DNA from: Roseovarius sp. M141
GTDB lineage: Bacteria; Pseudomonadota; Alphaproteobacteria; Rhodobacterales; Rhodobacteraceae
DNA length: 64,000 bases
Assembly (NCBI RefSeq): GCF_024355225.1
Contig: NZ_VCNH01000002.1
Span: 1-64,000, forward strand
Direction: 5' to 3'
Position 1 is the first letter of the stretch; each line of letters begins with the position of its first letter. This document shows, piece after piece, positions 10,185-19,119 of the stretch. The position numbers and the translations under genes are program-made. The notes beneath the pieces were generated by a model. The model did no database searches. It was not told the DNA's origin and was given only the letters and a program-made list of their open reading frames with translations.

Positions 10185-10918
10185 AAACCCATGCGGTTCT
10201 CATCATCGGGGCGCGTTCCGAGATGGCCTTGGCAATTGCGCATGCCTTTGCGGCGGCAGGCCATCCGATCCAGATGGCGGCCCGGGACGCAGTAAGCCTT
10301 GTGCCGGAGCGGGATGACATCGCGCTTCGCCACGCTGTCGACGTCACGCTGCACGATTTTGACGCGCTGGAAATCGAGACGCATGCCACTTTCGTGGATG
10401 GGCTGCCTGGCCTGCCAGAAATTGCTATATGCGCTGTCGGGCTTATGGGTGAGCAATCGGAAAATGAGCGAAATATGGACGCCGCAGTTCGTGTCCTGCG
10501 ATCGAATTTTGAAGGGCCTGCCTTAATCCTTGCGGAGCTAGCCAACCGGTTCGAGGCCCGTGGGTCAGGCGTGCTTGTAGGTATTAGTTCCGTTGCGGGG
10601 GATCGTGGCCGAGCAACGAATTATGTCTATGGTTCTGCCAAAGCTGGTTTCACGGCGTTTCTGTCAGGGTTGCGCAACCGGCTGGCAGCCAAGGGAGTGC
10701 ATGTTGTTACCGTGCTGCCGGGGTTTGTCGCCACAAAGATGACCGAAGGTATGGATCTGCCCGAAAAGCTAACGGCTGCGCCGCAGGAGGTGGCTGTGGC
10801 AATCATGCAAGCGGTTACTAAAGGCAGGAATGTGATCTATGTCCGTTCTATCTGGAGGCTGGTGATGCTGGTGATCCGCAATATACCCGAGTGGTTGTTT
10901 AAAAAATTAAAGATTTAA
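10181..10918 (+). CDS. dprE2: DprE2-like 2'-keto reductase (SDR)
   Basis: 245-residue short-chain dehydrogenase expected to reduce the 2'-keto intermediate from DprE1 to polyprenyl-phospho-D-arabinofuranose, completing epimerisation. The start ATG overlaps the dprE1 stop (ATGA). The nucleotide-binding loop is GARSEMALAIAHAFAAAG (residues 10-27), the catalytic serine is in VGISSVAG (136/137), and the YxxxK pair is Tyr150 and Lys154 in YGSAKAG. The atypical GARSEM Rossmann loop is also seen in DprE2. A C-terminal hydrophobic stretch (MLVIRNIPEWLF) is compatible with membrane association. Tight coupling to dprE1 makes the assignment strong despite the general nature of the SDR fold. Confidence 0.85.
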   Translation: MKTHAVLIIGARSEMALAIAHAFAAAGHPIQMAARDAVSLVPERDDIALRHAVDVTLHDFDALEIETHATFVDGLPGLPEIAICAVGLMGEQSENERNMDAAVRVLRSNFEGPALILAELANRFEARGSGVLVGISSVAGDRGRATNYVYGSAKAGFTAFLSGLRNRLAAKGVHVVTVLPGFVATKMTEGMDLPEKLTAAPQEVAVAIMQAVTKGRNVIYVRSIWRLVMLVIRNIPEWLFKKLKI

Positions 10919-10958
10919 TGTGCCTCGTTGTAGCATAACGAAGATAGAGATTAGTTGA

Positions 10959-12602
10959 ATGAGCCGGTTTCTTTTTGTTCTTTACGCGACCGTGATTACT
11001 CTTATGCCTGCGGTCTTTCTGTTGCCAGAATTTGGTACGGAGGCGGCGTTCTTCTTCCTGACAGGAGACGCCTATCTTTATCTGGGGATCGCCGAAAGTT
11101 CGACAGAAGCGTTCTTCAGCTTTGACGGCGAGACGCCAACAAATGGTTTTCATCCTCTCTGGCAGAGTTATGTCTGGCTGGTGGCTCGGGTAACATCTGA
11201 TCCGATGGTCCTGATGAACGTGGCGGCGTGGTCCGCTATCGGCCTTACGCTTGTCGGTGTTTTGTTACTCGGGGCGGCTGTCGCACGTGCGACGGAATCA
11301 TGGCTGCTGGCCGGGCTAGTGTCACCAGGGGTCTATTACCTCGTTGTCGGGCAGGGCCTGCAGAACCTCTCGGCCTGGAGCTTCTTTTCAGGTATGGAAG
11401 CGGGGTTGGCGTTGGCGCTGACGGGCCTGACAGCTTATCTGGTCGTCGGTTTTAAGCCGGACGAGCGGCGTATAGGGGCCTGGCTGGCGCTTGGGGTGAC
11501 GCTTGGTCTGCTTATGCTGACCCGGCTTGACGATGTTTTCGTAGCTCCGGCCATCGGTTTGTGCTGGCTGTTTTGGTCTCCTGGGCAGTTTTGGCGCAGG
11601 GTGCCGTCGGTACTGTTGCTCGGTTTACCACCCGCCATCTTTCTTGGACTCTACTGGGCGTATAATTTCAACTATATCGGCACATTGATGCCGGTCAGTG
11701 GAGCGGCGAAGGGCGAGGGAGCTCTATGGTCGAATGGCTGGGTCACACTGGTGACCTTCTTTGCGCCGCTAATCGACCTACGGGCAGTCCTGACAAATTA
11801 TGTGGGTGATCACCATGCTCTTTTCGGTGGTGGTTTCCGCGTCGCCGAACTGGTTTTTCCCGCCATTGCAGCCGGCTTTTTCATCTTGTTGGTTCGGTGC
11901 CATTTTCGCGATCAACCCTGGGCACCGTTCATCGCTGGAATGTGTGCGGCAATTATGGTCAAGGCCGGTTATAGCTTCACCATGGTCAATTACTGGCACC
12001 AAGCGCCTTGGTATTTCTCATTCGCTTTTGGTACGCTCAGCTTCGTGACCGCTCTTGTGCTGACACCTGCAGTCACCCACTGGCGCAGACAGGCCCCTGT
12101 TGCGCATAACATGGTCGTGACTCTGGTAATTCTGGTTTGTTTTCTGCAGGCGAGCCAAGAGTATCTGCGCATCTACACCTCACAAGGCGCTCTGGATCGC
12201 ATGGCCTTCTGGGACGCGCGTGCGGAAACAGAAGCGGCACTTGAAGCTGGGGCACCGGGTTCGAAGGTGCTGGAGTTCGGCGACGGCATGATCAACTTCA
12301 CGTTGGAGCGACCGGTCCGCCACGGATTTGTTTTTGCCGGAGACCCCGATAGTCTGAAAGCACTGCAAAATGGTAGTTTGCTCAGCAAGTCATACGATGA
12401 CAACTATAAAATACTGTCTTCATACGAATACCTAAGCTGGCATGATGCATCGACAGAGCGCAGTTCAGACGAGATTCGCGCCTTGTTGGCAGGGTCCAGC
12501 ATCGACAGTCGGGTCAAAGCTGAGCTGGATGACTTCGAATTCGAAATCATCCATATATACGAGCCGCTATCCATCCCTTTCATAAGATTATCGAGACGGT
12601 AG
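10959..12602 (+). CDS. GT-C-type membrane glycosyltransferase, candidate arabinosyltransferase
   Basis: 547 residues with about a dozen hydrophobic spans and a soluble C-terminal domain from about residue 420. The first extracytoplasmic loop has an acidic motif (TGDAYLYLGIAES, Asp37) followed by ETPTNGFHPLWQSYVW, a pattern shared by polyprenyl-phosphate-sugar-using GT-C enzymes, and a later LTRLDDVF. Such enzymes act on the periplasmic face. Located 40 bases after dprE2 in the same direction, so it is the likely transferase that uses the D-arabinofuranosyl donor (inference). The acceptor (EPS, LPS, pilin or other protein) cannot be told. The operon ends here at IS debris. Confidence 0.65.
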   Translation: MSRFLFVLYATVITLMPAVFLLPEFGTEAAFFFLTGDAYLYLGIAESSTEAFFSFDGETPTNGFHPLWQSYVWLVARVTSDPMVLMNVAAWSAIGLTLVGVLLLGAAVARATESWLLAGLVSPGVYYLVVGQGLQNLSAWSFFSGMEAGLALALTGLTAYLVVGFKPDERRIGAWLALGVTLGLLMLTRLDDVFVAPAIGLCWLFWSPGQFWRRVPSVLLLGLPPAIFLGLYWAYNFNYIGTLMPVSGAAKGEGALWSNGWVTLVTFFAPLIDLRAVLTNYVGDHHALFGGGFRVAELVFPAIAAGFFILLVRCHFRDQPWAPFIAGMCAAIMVKAGYSFTMVNYWHQAPWYFSFAFGTLSFVTALVLTPAVTHWRRQAPVAHNMVVTLVILVCFLQASQEYLRIYTSQGALDRMAFWDARAETEAALEAGAPGSKVLEFGDGMINFTLERPVRHGFVFAGDPDSLKALQNGSLLSKSYDDNYKILSSYEYLSWHDASTERSSDEIRALLAGSSIDSRVKAELDDFEFEIIHIYEPLSIPFIRLSRR

Positions 12603-12693
12603 AAGCATTCGCATGCCCGCCTTACTGTTCGCAAATTGCTTAAAGTGGTGTGCCCCCGGGCGTGGTGTAATTCGTCCGTCCTGAACATCGCCA

Positions 12694-14076
12694 TCAGGTT
12701 GCCAGTTTGCCGCCCTGACCTCTTCGATCACGTGCCATTTCCGCGTGAACGATCATGCATGCTTGGCAGATCAGCCAAATCAGTTGAGACAAAAGGACCC
12801 TAAGGTGCCTGAGGATCATGCGAATGTTGTGACCACAGCCGCAAAGGACGGCGAAGAGGGCATCTCCGGCGGTTCCCTTCAAGGGGCTTCGCGTCAGGCG
12901 TCCGTCGTTCTTCATGTGGCCGATCATCGGTTCGATTGCGCTTCGCCGTCGCAGGAGCCTGGCGATGGTTCGGGTTACGCCACGCTTGGCACCGCTGAGG
13001 AAGACCTTCACATTCTCGACGCCGTGGCCACGGTATCCGCGATCGACAAAGGCCATCTCGGGCCGCTGGTCGGTCAGGATTTCGACCTGCTCCAAGGCCT
13101 CGCTCAGCGTTTGGCCATCGTAGGGATTCCCCGGCAGCGCCCGCATCCCGACCACGAAACCACCTCGGTTGGTCGTGGCCACGCTGACTTTGGTGCCGAA
13201 CTCGTAGCGTTTGTGCGCCTTGCCCTTCGATATGCAGTCCACCTCAGGTTCGTGCAGGCTGTAGAGCTTTTTCTTGTCCTTCGGTTTCTGTGCCAGCAGC
13301 CGGCTCACCAGCACGATCATCTCCACCAGGCGGAGCTTCAACGCGCCCTCCGGGACCTTGCCCAATTGCCGCTCGATGTCGCGCAGCACGCGGCCGGTGT
13401 AGCCCTTGAGCCGGCGCAGCGCCTTGCGCATCCGCTTGAACTGGCGGGCATGGGCATAGCGTCCGACCTGACCGGCCAGGCGGGGTGCAAGGCGGTTGTA
13501 GTTCTGGCGCAGGCCGATCCCGGCCTCACGGGCCAGCCCGACCAGCTTGCGCCGGGCGGTTTCATACAGCCGCGCATCCGTCGGGTGTGCGATGTTCTTT
13601 TCCATCACCGTGGTATCCACCGTAACCCTCTTGAGGTCATCGCTCTTCACCGCCCCGGCGCGTTTCCCGGCCTCGATCGTCTGGGTCAGCAGCCACTCGA
13701 CACCTTCCTCGCCGATCCGTTTGCGCCACCGGGTCAGCGACGACGGGTCGATTGGCAGGCGGTGCTGAAAGAACGTCTCGCCGCAGAAATGCTGCCAATA
13801 CGGGTTTTCGGCCCACCGGGCCACGACCGCCTCGTCCGAGAGCGCGAAGGCATGCTGGAGGTAGCACAACCCCGCAACCAGCCGCGGCGGCGTCGCCGCC
13901 GGGCGGCCGGTATGGGACGGAAAGAACCCGGCCCATTCCCGCTCGAAGATGTCCCAGTCAATCAGGGCGGCCAGCTTCACCAGCTCATGGCGCATGTCGA
14001 TCATCTCGACCAATCGGGCGCGCAGAAGATCGTCTTGTTCCGGGGGCGGTTTTCGCGGCTTCATATCACGGCTCAT
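12694..14076 (-). CDS. IS5-type DDE transposase, full length
   Basis: 460 residues from an ATG at 14076 (MSRDMKPRKPPP; ATG at 14064 is also possible). It has the N-terminal helical domain (EWAGFFPSHTGRPAATPPRL), the first catalytic aspartate in VTVDTTVMEKNI, the second in MAFVDRGYRGHG, and the glutamate in SAIEPMIGHMKNDGRL. The frame is intact, so the element may still be active. Exact element ends were not found. The gene separates the arabinose operon from the next glycosyltransferase. A long antisense open frame at 12745-14208 is its shadow. Confidence 0.9.
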   Translation of the reverse strand: MSRDMKPRKPPPEQDDLLRARLVEMIDMRHELVKLAALIDWDIFEREWAGFFPSHTGRPAATPPRLVAGLCYLQHAFALSDEAVVARWAENPYWQHFCGETFFQHRLPIDPSSLTRWRKRIGEEGVEWLLTQTIEAGKRAGAVKSDDLKRVTVDTTVMEKNIAHPTDARLYETARRKLVGLAREAGIGLRQNYNRLAPRLAGQVGRYAHARQFKRMRKALRRLKGYTGRVLRDIERQLGKVPEGALKLRLVEMIVLVSRLLAQKPKDKKKLYSLHEPEVDCISKGKAHKRYEFGTKVSVATTNRGGFVVGMRALPGNPYDGQTLSEALEQVEILTDQRPEMAFVDRGYRGHGVENVKVFLSGAKRGVTRTIARLLRRRSAIEPMIGHMKNDGRLTRSPLKGTAGDALFAVLCGCGHNIRMILRHLRVLLSQLIWLICQACMIVHAEMARDRRGQGGKLAT

Positions 14077-14211
14077 AATTGCAGAGTTTCTGCCCACACA
14101 ATACCAAACCCTGCACTTATGACTCAACAAAATCGACCTGTTTCCCAGCAAAATCAGATGTCTGGAAGTTGTTCAGATTGGACTAATTCCGACGGTAGCG
14201 CAGGCTGAGTG

Positions 14212-14663
14212 TAACCTGACGTTGTCACGCGGCTGACGAGATCGGCGGAAACCTTCAGACCGTAAACCTCTTCCAAATGGGCGCGAATGTCGCGGGTCGA
14301 TAAACCCGCCGCGTAGAGCCCGATGATCTTGTCGTCCATCCCGTCGATCCGGGTCTGGCCCTTCTTGATCAACGCTGGTTCAAAACTGCCTGCGCGGTCG
14401 CGCGGGTCATCAATTGGCAGGGCCCCATCATTGCCCTTCACCGTCTTGCGCGCACTTCCATTGCGGCGGTTGCCTTGTTCGATCACTGGGGCTTCGCCAG
14501 GCTCGTAGCCCAGATGCTTAGTCAGTTCTGCTCCCAGCATCCGCTCCATCAGACGCACCTTCAGCTCCTTCATCAGGCCCTGATCGCCCAGCAAATCGTC
14601 TGCGTTCTCAACGCCGCTCAACAGTTCGTTCAAAACTCCCTTGGAAATCGTCATTGTCGTCAT
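14212..14663 (-). pseudogene. IS256-family transposase, N-terminal fragment
   Basis: From the ATG at 14663 the minus strand reads MTTMTISKGVLNELLSGVEN, KHLGYEPGEAP, RNGSARKTVKG, DDKIIGLYAAGLSTRDI and stops at ADLVSRVT, where unrelated sequence of the IS5 side begins. This is the DNA-binding N-terminal third of a second IS256-type transposase, different from the one at 4810. The catalytic part is gone. Confidence 0.85.
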
Positions 14664-15088
14664 GCTCCTTCGTTGGCGAAGCATGGGCCAAATTATTCAT
14701 ACACAGAAGGTCGGACGCTCTCCACGTCCTGAGACTCTACCAGAAGTGGCAACTGCCGGACCCTTTCAGATCGTCAAGGCACCAGCATGAAACCGTTGGC
14801 AGGTCAGGCTCTCTATGCAAATGCGCGGGCACAAAACCCAGAACGCTGGTCAGGCAAAACCCGCAACTGGCAACCGGCCGGACCTGTCTGGCTCAACCCT
14901 GAAAACGAAATCAGCGCCCCTGAAATCAGAGATACCGCATGAAATCGGCTAACAACTCTTTTGACAAACACCGCACTCGACCATCGGATATCTAAGCCTT
15001 ATGCAATAAGGGGAGAAAACAAATGTAGCTTTTGTTCGTTTCCGTGAAACCTACAGCAGCTCTGAACACGCCATCCCGAGGACTATCC
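14664..15088 (+). other. Intergenic region with IS3-family orfB tail remnant
   Basis: Between about 14787 and 14942 the plus strand reads MKPLAGQALYANARAQNPER, WSGKTRNWQPAGPVWLNPE and EISAPEIRD, the characteristic C-terminal tail of one group of IS3-family OrfB transposases, ending at a TGA. The remaining 150 bases lead to the glycosyltransferase start and probably contain its promoter. Confidence 0.5.
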
Positions 15089-16324
15089 ATGACATCTTCT
15101 TTTGAAACCTGCCTCAATGCGATGAGAGGAAAGAGATATTGTCTTTGTGTCCCAATATCATATCATTATGATCGACAGGGTGACATCTGGTTGGATGAGC
15201 TATGGTATCATGACCTTTTGGAGCATTTGTATTATCTTCCCGACTTGACTGTCTTAGCACCGCATGTCCGGTACGACGCCGCTGACAGCGACAATCTGGT
15301 CCGGGTTGATTCCGAACTCAAGTCACGCCTGCATTTCGCTGGCCTCGGACCAGAGCCTGCCAATATGCGCGAGGGCATCCTCGGACTCCCTACGATGATC
15401 CGTTCGGTGTGGCGTGCTGTACGCAACGCGGATATTGTACACAGCGGTATTGCAGGTTGGCCAATCCCTTTAGGCTTTGTGGTAAACCCTATTGCGGTTC
15501 TGCTCCGGCGGCCACTGGTCATCGTGATCGAGAGCGCCTTCTGGCGGATTCCTGTAGGCTATAATGCCTCTTTCAAAGGCCGGGTCCGGGCATCACTCAC
15601 CGAGGTGTTTGCCCGCTGGGCTCTTAGAAAGGCGCGGCTGGCAGTCTATACACATTCAGCTTACCTAGAGACCTTACCGGTTGGAGCAAAGGGCACAGCC
15701 GCCGTTATTCCGGCGAGCTGGATTTCAGCATCCGAGATCATTCCCGAAGCCGATCTTACCACTTCTTGGAACAAAAAGACCAAAACGGCACGCTACCTCT
15801 TCCCGTCTCGTCTCGTCGAGGGAAAGGGGGCCAAGGTTATGCTCGACACGATCCGTTGCCTAGAGAATTTGAACGAACCGATCGCAATCGATGTAATCGG
15901 CAGCGGAGACATGCGGGGAAAATTCGAAACACTGGCATGTGAACTGAAACACGTCAGGCTGCGAGTTCTCGACCCCGTCCCTTATGGCGCACCATTCATG
16001 ACGTTGCTAAGAGAATATCATGCGGTGATTGTGCCGACAGTCGGAGATGAACAACCACGTATCATTTATGACGCTTTTTCCCAAGGCATCCCGGTTATTG
16101 CCTCTGACACGCCAGGAAACCGTGAGATCGTGACTGCCGAACAAAACGGTGCATTATTCCCGGCCGGGCAGCCAAACCTACTCGCACCGATGCTCGTGAA
16201 ATTTGCCGCAGACCCGGATTTACTCCGCAGTTTTGCTTGTTCGGCGCGCGAAACAGCGGCCACACATACACACACCGATATGCACCTCATCAGGGCTAGG
16301 CTGTTGACGGAGATTTTCGGGTAG
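15089..16324 (+). CDS. GT4-family glycosyltransferase
   Basis: 411 residues, GT-B fold, cytoplasmic. The ATG at 15089 is preferred to an upstream TTG at 15032 because GAGGA sits seven bases before it. The N-terminal half contains DIVHSGIAGWPIPLG and PLVIVIESAFWRIPVG. The C-terminal half has YLFPSRLVEGKGAKVMLD (donor-nucleotide domain), AIDVIGSGDMRGKFE, and the conserved acidic/EX7E region around VPTVGDEQPRIIYDAFSQGI and IASDTPGNREIV. It stands alone between IS fragments, without operon partners, so it may be a stranded piece of a former polysaccharide cluster. The sugar specificity is not readable. Confidence 0.85.
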   Translation: MTSSFETCLNAMRGKRYCLCVPISYHYDRQGDIWLDELWYHDLLEHLYYLPDLTVLAPHVRYDAADSDNLVRVDSELKSRLHFAGLGPEPANMREGILGLPTMIRSVWRAVRNADIVHSGIAGWPIPLGFVVNPIAVLLRRPLVIVIESAFWRIPVGYNASFKGRVRASLTEVFARWALRKARLAVYTHSAYLETLPVGAKGTAAVIPASWISASEIIPEADLTTSWNKKTKTARYLFPSRLVEGKGAKVMLDTIRCLENLNEPIAIDVIGSGDMRGKFETLACELKHVRLRVLDPVPYGAPFMTLLREYHAVIVPTVGDEQPRIIYDAFSQGIPVIASDTPGNREIVTAEQNGALFPAGQPNLLAPMLVKFAADPDLLRSFACSARETAATHTHTDMHLIRARLLTEIFG

Positions 16325-16429
16325 CCGGATAGAACATCGACTGTGAAGCCGCCGACCTAAAGCGCCGAGCTTGAAACCTGAATTGAGGGATTGAACTAAC
16401 ACGCTGACGCGGGAGAGGCGGTAGAAATG

Positions 16430-16530
16430 TCCGGGACATGGTTTGCTGCACGCAACCAGTTTGCGATAATGTTCGATGAGCGCTTCAATGCGTGGCTGTA
16501 TCTGAAACCCGCATGGGCTAGGCCAGTGAC
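16430..16530 (+). pseudogene. IS256-family transposase tail remnant
   Basis: The plus strand encodes WFAARNQFAIMFDERFNAW, the extreme C-terminal block of IS256-type transposases that should follow the type of sequence left at 3877-4022. Nothing of the catalytic domain remains here. Confidence 0.6.
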
Positions 16531-16599
16531 CTGCCACTGAACTTTCATCCAGCCGCGACTGGAGCCCGGTTGGTGTGCTCTGCCCCCTTAAATTTGGAC

Positions 16600-16708
16600 C
16601 GTCTAAACTGGAGTTTTCGGCTACGTTTCTTTGGCTTGGCGCAGTTCCCAAACCTCACGCTCCAAATCCTTGATCCGTGCCTCCTCTTCACTCGTAGGGC
16701 CAACACAG
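16600..16708 (-). pseudogene. IS3-family orfA tail remnant
   Basis: The minus strand reads GPTSEEEARIKDLEREVWEL then RQAKET, the leucine-zipper segment at the end of IS3-family OrfA. It is only about 30 codons and abuts an IS1111-type fragment. Confidence 0.5.
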
Positions 16709-16890
16709 TTTGACCACAATTCCGGGTATTGGTCTGGTCACCGCTGCGGCGATCACCATCTTCGCGCCGCCTATGGAAACCTTCTCCAAGGGCCGAGATT
16801 TCGCGATTTGGGTCCGGCTCACGCCGAAACAGCATTCGAGGAGCGGCTCGGGCGGACATCGAAGATGGGTTAGTGCGACATCCGAAGGTT
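16709..16890 (+). pseudogene. IS1111-type transposase fragment
   Basis: The plus strand reads TTIPGIGLVTAAAITIFAPP then METFSKGRDFAIWVRLTPKQ, the helix-hairpin-helix and catalytic-serine region near the C-terminus of IS110/IS1111 transposases, closely resembling the intact copy at 59116-60144. A frameshift follows RTSKMG-like sequence. Both ends are lost. Confidence 0.7.
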
Positions 16891-16899
16891 GCCGACCGG

Positions 16900-17190
16900 G
16901 TCAGATGCGGAAGCGATGGCTGCAGAGCATAGAGGCAATCATCCAGCGGCAGCAGCGTGTGCCGCCGGAATGCAACGATCATTGCCTCTTCAGCTTCAGT
17001 GAGAACGGTTGAGCGCGGCTCCTTTGGCCCGGTCTTCAAATCCTCGGCCGTCGCACGCTTACGCCACTTTGCAACGGTCTTGGGGTTGATACCCAACTCC
17101 TTGCTTAGCTGCGCGAGCGAAGCTTGCGATCGCTGTATTGCAGCTCTGACGGCGTGCGTTGTCGTGGCACTCCCGTGACGAACTTGTCCC
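16900..17190 (-). pseudogene. IS481-type transposase, N-terminal fragment
   Basis: From an ATG near 17190 the minus strand reads MGQVRHGSATTTHAVRAAIQ, SKELGINPKTVAKWRKR and LLPLDDCLYALQPSLPHLTR, the helix-turn-helix leader of IS481-family transposases. It then runs out of frame into the IS1111 piece on the other strand. The rve catalytic domain is absent. Confidence 0.7.
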
Positions 17191-17458
17191 ATAATACTTC
17201 CTTCCAAGCCTGAGAAAGGATCGCACCATCAAACCGTGGGATCAAACACCTAGGCTCAGCAAAGCAGATTGGGCGACCTCTGTGATGCCGTCATTGCTGT
17301 CCTCTTCGAGTTGCTGGATTAACCCGAGAACATTCTGAGGCCTCTGTGGCGCAATGATTCCCAGTTCAGCCAGTTACGCAGGACTTGCTGCATCTCGCCA
17401 ACGAGCGGTTCAGGACCGTGGGCGCACCATGCCTCAATCTCGGGCGGGAGGTGAGGTC

Positions 17459-18463
17459 ATGAGCAAGGCCAACCCGTTCCCGAACCTGATGCGCGCGTTC
17501 TTCTGCGAATGGCTTGTTGAGCAGCGTAACGCGTCCGTCCATACGGTCCGATCCTATCGCGACACCTGGCGGCTGTTCCTGCGGTTCGTCGCACAGCGCG
17601 CGAAAAAGACGGTTGCGATGATCACGCTGGCCGATCTGACCGCCAGCGAAGTCACCGCGTTCCTGAGCCATACTGAACACGAACGCGGCGGCACGATTGG
17701 CACGCGCAACTGCCGGCTTGCCGCTATCCGCAGCTTCTTCAACTTTGTGGCGACCAGAGATCCCGCATAAATCACTCAATGCGTGGAAATCCTCAACATC
17801 CCGGTCAAGAGGGCACCGGTATCGGAACCCTGTTATCTGGAACCGGCGGAAGTGGCGGCGATCCTTGCCCAGCCAGACCGCTCGACCGTTGAGGGCATGC
17901 GCGATCACACGCTGCTCTCGTTCCTTTACAACAGCGGGGCACGAATACAGGAAGCGCTCGATCTGTGCCCCCATATGATCCGGTTCGATAGTCCAAGTTG
18001 CGCGCGCCTGACCGGCAAGGGCCGCAAGGAACGCATCTGCCCACTCTGGCCGGAAACCGTGCTGCTGTTGAAAAAGCTGTTGCAGCGAAAACCGCGGGCA
18101 CCGGACCAGCGGCTGTTCGTGAACCGCTATGGCGAGCCGCTCAGCGCCTCAGGCGTCCGGTTCAAGCTTGCGGGCTATGTGAGAGCGGCGGCCAAAACCG
18201 AGCCATCGCTGCATGCCAAACATGTGACGCCGCACAGCTTCCGCCACGCCACCGCCGTGCATCTTGTCTCGGCCGGTGTCGACGTCACGGTCATTCGCAG
18301 CTGGCTTGGCCACGTGAGCCTCGACACCACCAACCATTACGCCAAGGCGAACCTGGAAACGAAGCGAAAGGCACTGGAACAGGTCAGTCTTCCGTCAATG
18401 GCAGTTCATCCGCCATCATGGAAAAGGGATGCAAGTCTGCTCGCCTGGCTCGATACGCTCTGA
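17459..18463 (+). pseudogene. Tyrosine recombinase interrupted by an in-frame stop
   Basis: A XerC/D-type site-specific recombinase of about 334 codons. The ATG at 17459 follows a strong GGGAGGTGAGG ribosome site. The N-terminal core-binding domain (FFCEWLVEQRNASVHTVRSY) ends in ATRDPA, then a TAA at 17768-17770. The same reading frame continues with EILNIPVKRAPVSEP and the catalytic domain: Arg in YNSGARIQEALDL, TPHSFRHATAVHL (HxxR), SWLGHVSLDTTNHYAKA (His and the Tyr nucleophile). Thus a single nonsense change separates two otherwise good halves. The downstream half could restart at GTG 17783. Sequence type resembles recombinases of Tn554-like or recombinase-in-trio modules. An 18-bp inverted repeat follows immediately. 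Confidence 0.85.
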
Positions 18464-18464
18464 A

Positions 18465-18532
18465 ATAATGCGGAGGAATGTGGGACGAAAACGCCAGCAA
18501 ACAGCAGGTCTGCGCACGTTCCTTCGCATTAT
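18465..18532. repeat. 18-bp inverted repeat just past the recombinase
   Basis: ATAATGCGGAGGAATGTG at 18465-18482 and CACGTTCCTTCGCATTAT at 18515-18532 match as an inverted repeat at 16 of 18 positions with a 32-base spacer. It begins two bases after the recombinase stop. The layout suggests the element end or crossover site of the recombinase. Confidence 0.6.
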
Positions 18533-18579
18533 GACCACCTGATGATAAGTCAAATTATGCTGAGGTGAGCATAACTTCA

Positions 18580-18826
18580 CGTAGGGTTTCACATAAGCCG
18601 GGGGAATGAGCCGCACCTCGTGGCCCAGTGCCGTGATCTCACGGGCCCAATGGTGCGACGTCGCACAAGCCTCCATGCCGATCAGGCAAGAGGGCAATTT
18701 AGCCAAGGTATCCAGGACTGCATTCCGGCGAAGCTTCTTCTGTAGAACGGTCTGTCCTGCCGCATCGACGCCGTGAAATTGAAAAACTGACTTTGCAATG
18801 TCGATTCCTATCGTTGTAATTTCCAT
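18580..18826 (-). pseudogene. IS1111-type transposase, N-terminal fragment
   Basis: From the ATG at 18826 the minus strand reads MEITTIGIDIAKSVFQFHGV, LIGMEACATSHHWAREI and VRLIPPAYVKPYVK, the DEDD domain with the first aspartate and glutamate contexts, then stops near 18580. The upstream leader up to about 18900, with a subterminal GTGTGGACG motif, matches those of the copies at 21645 and 59116. The C-terminal two thirds are missing. Confidence 0.8.
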
Positions 18827-19119
18827 CTGGGCGGTTCCTTTCAGAGCTGGTTCAAACACCAGCACTTTGGCACATTGCGATGCCGGTGGGTGGAACCGTC
18901 CACACCATCAACTTGTTGCTTACGGCTTTTCAGGCTCTGTTGATCGGTAGATCACGCGGCCATTTCGGCGGGCTTTGTTGATGGCATGGATGAGTTGATG
19001 GGCCACATACTCTTGACGCCTGCATTGCAATCGCGTGAATGTTGAGCTGGGTGCCGGGGCCTTTATATGGATGAAGTCTGTGCGAGCTTGGCATCTGGGA
19101 TAAGGATTTTTACTGACTA

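Noticed and set aside
12745..14208. 487-codon plus-strand open frame
   Set aside because: Antisense shadow of the intact IS5-type transposase; no motif of its own.
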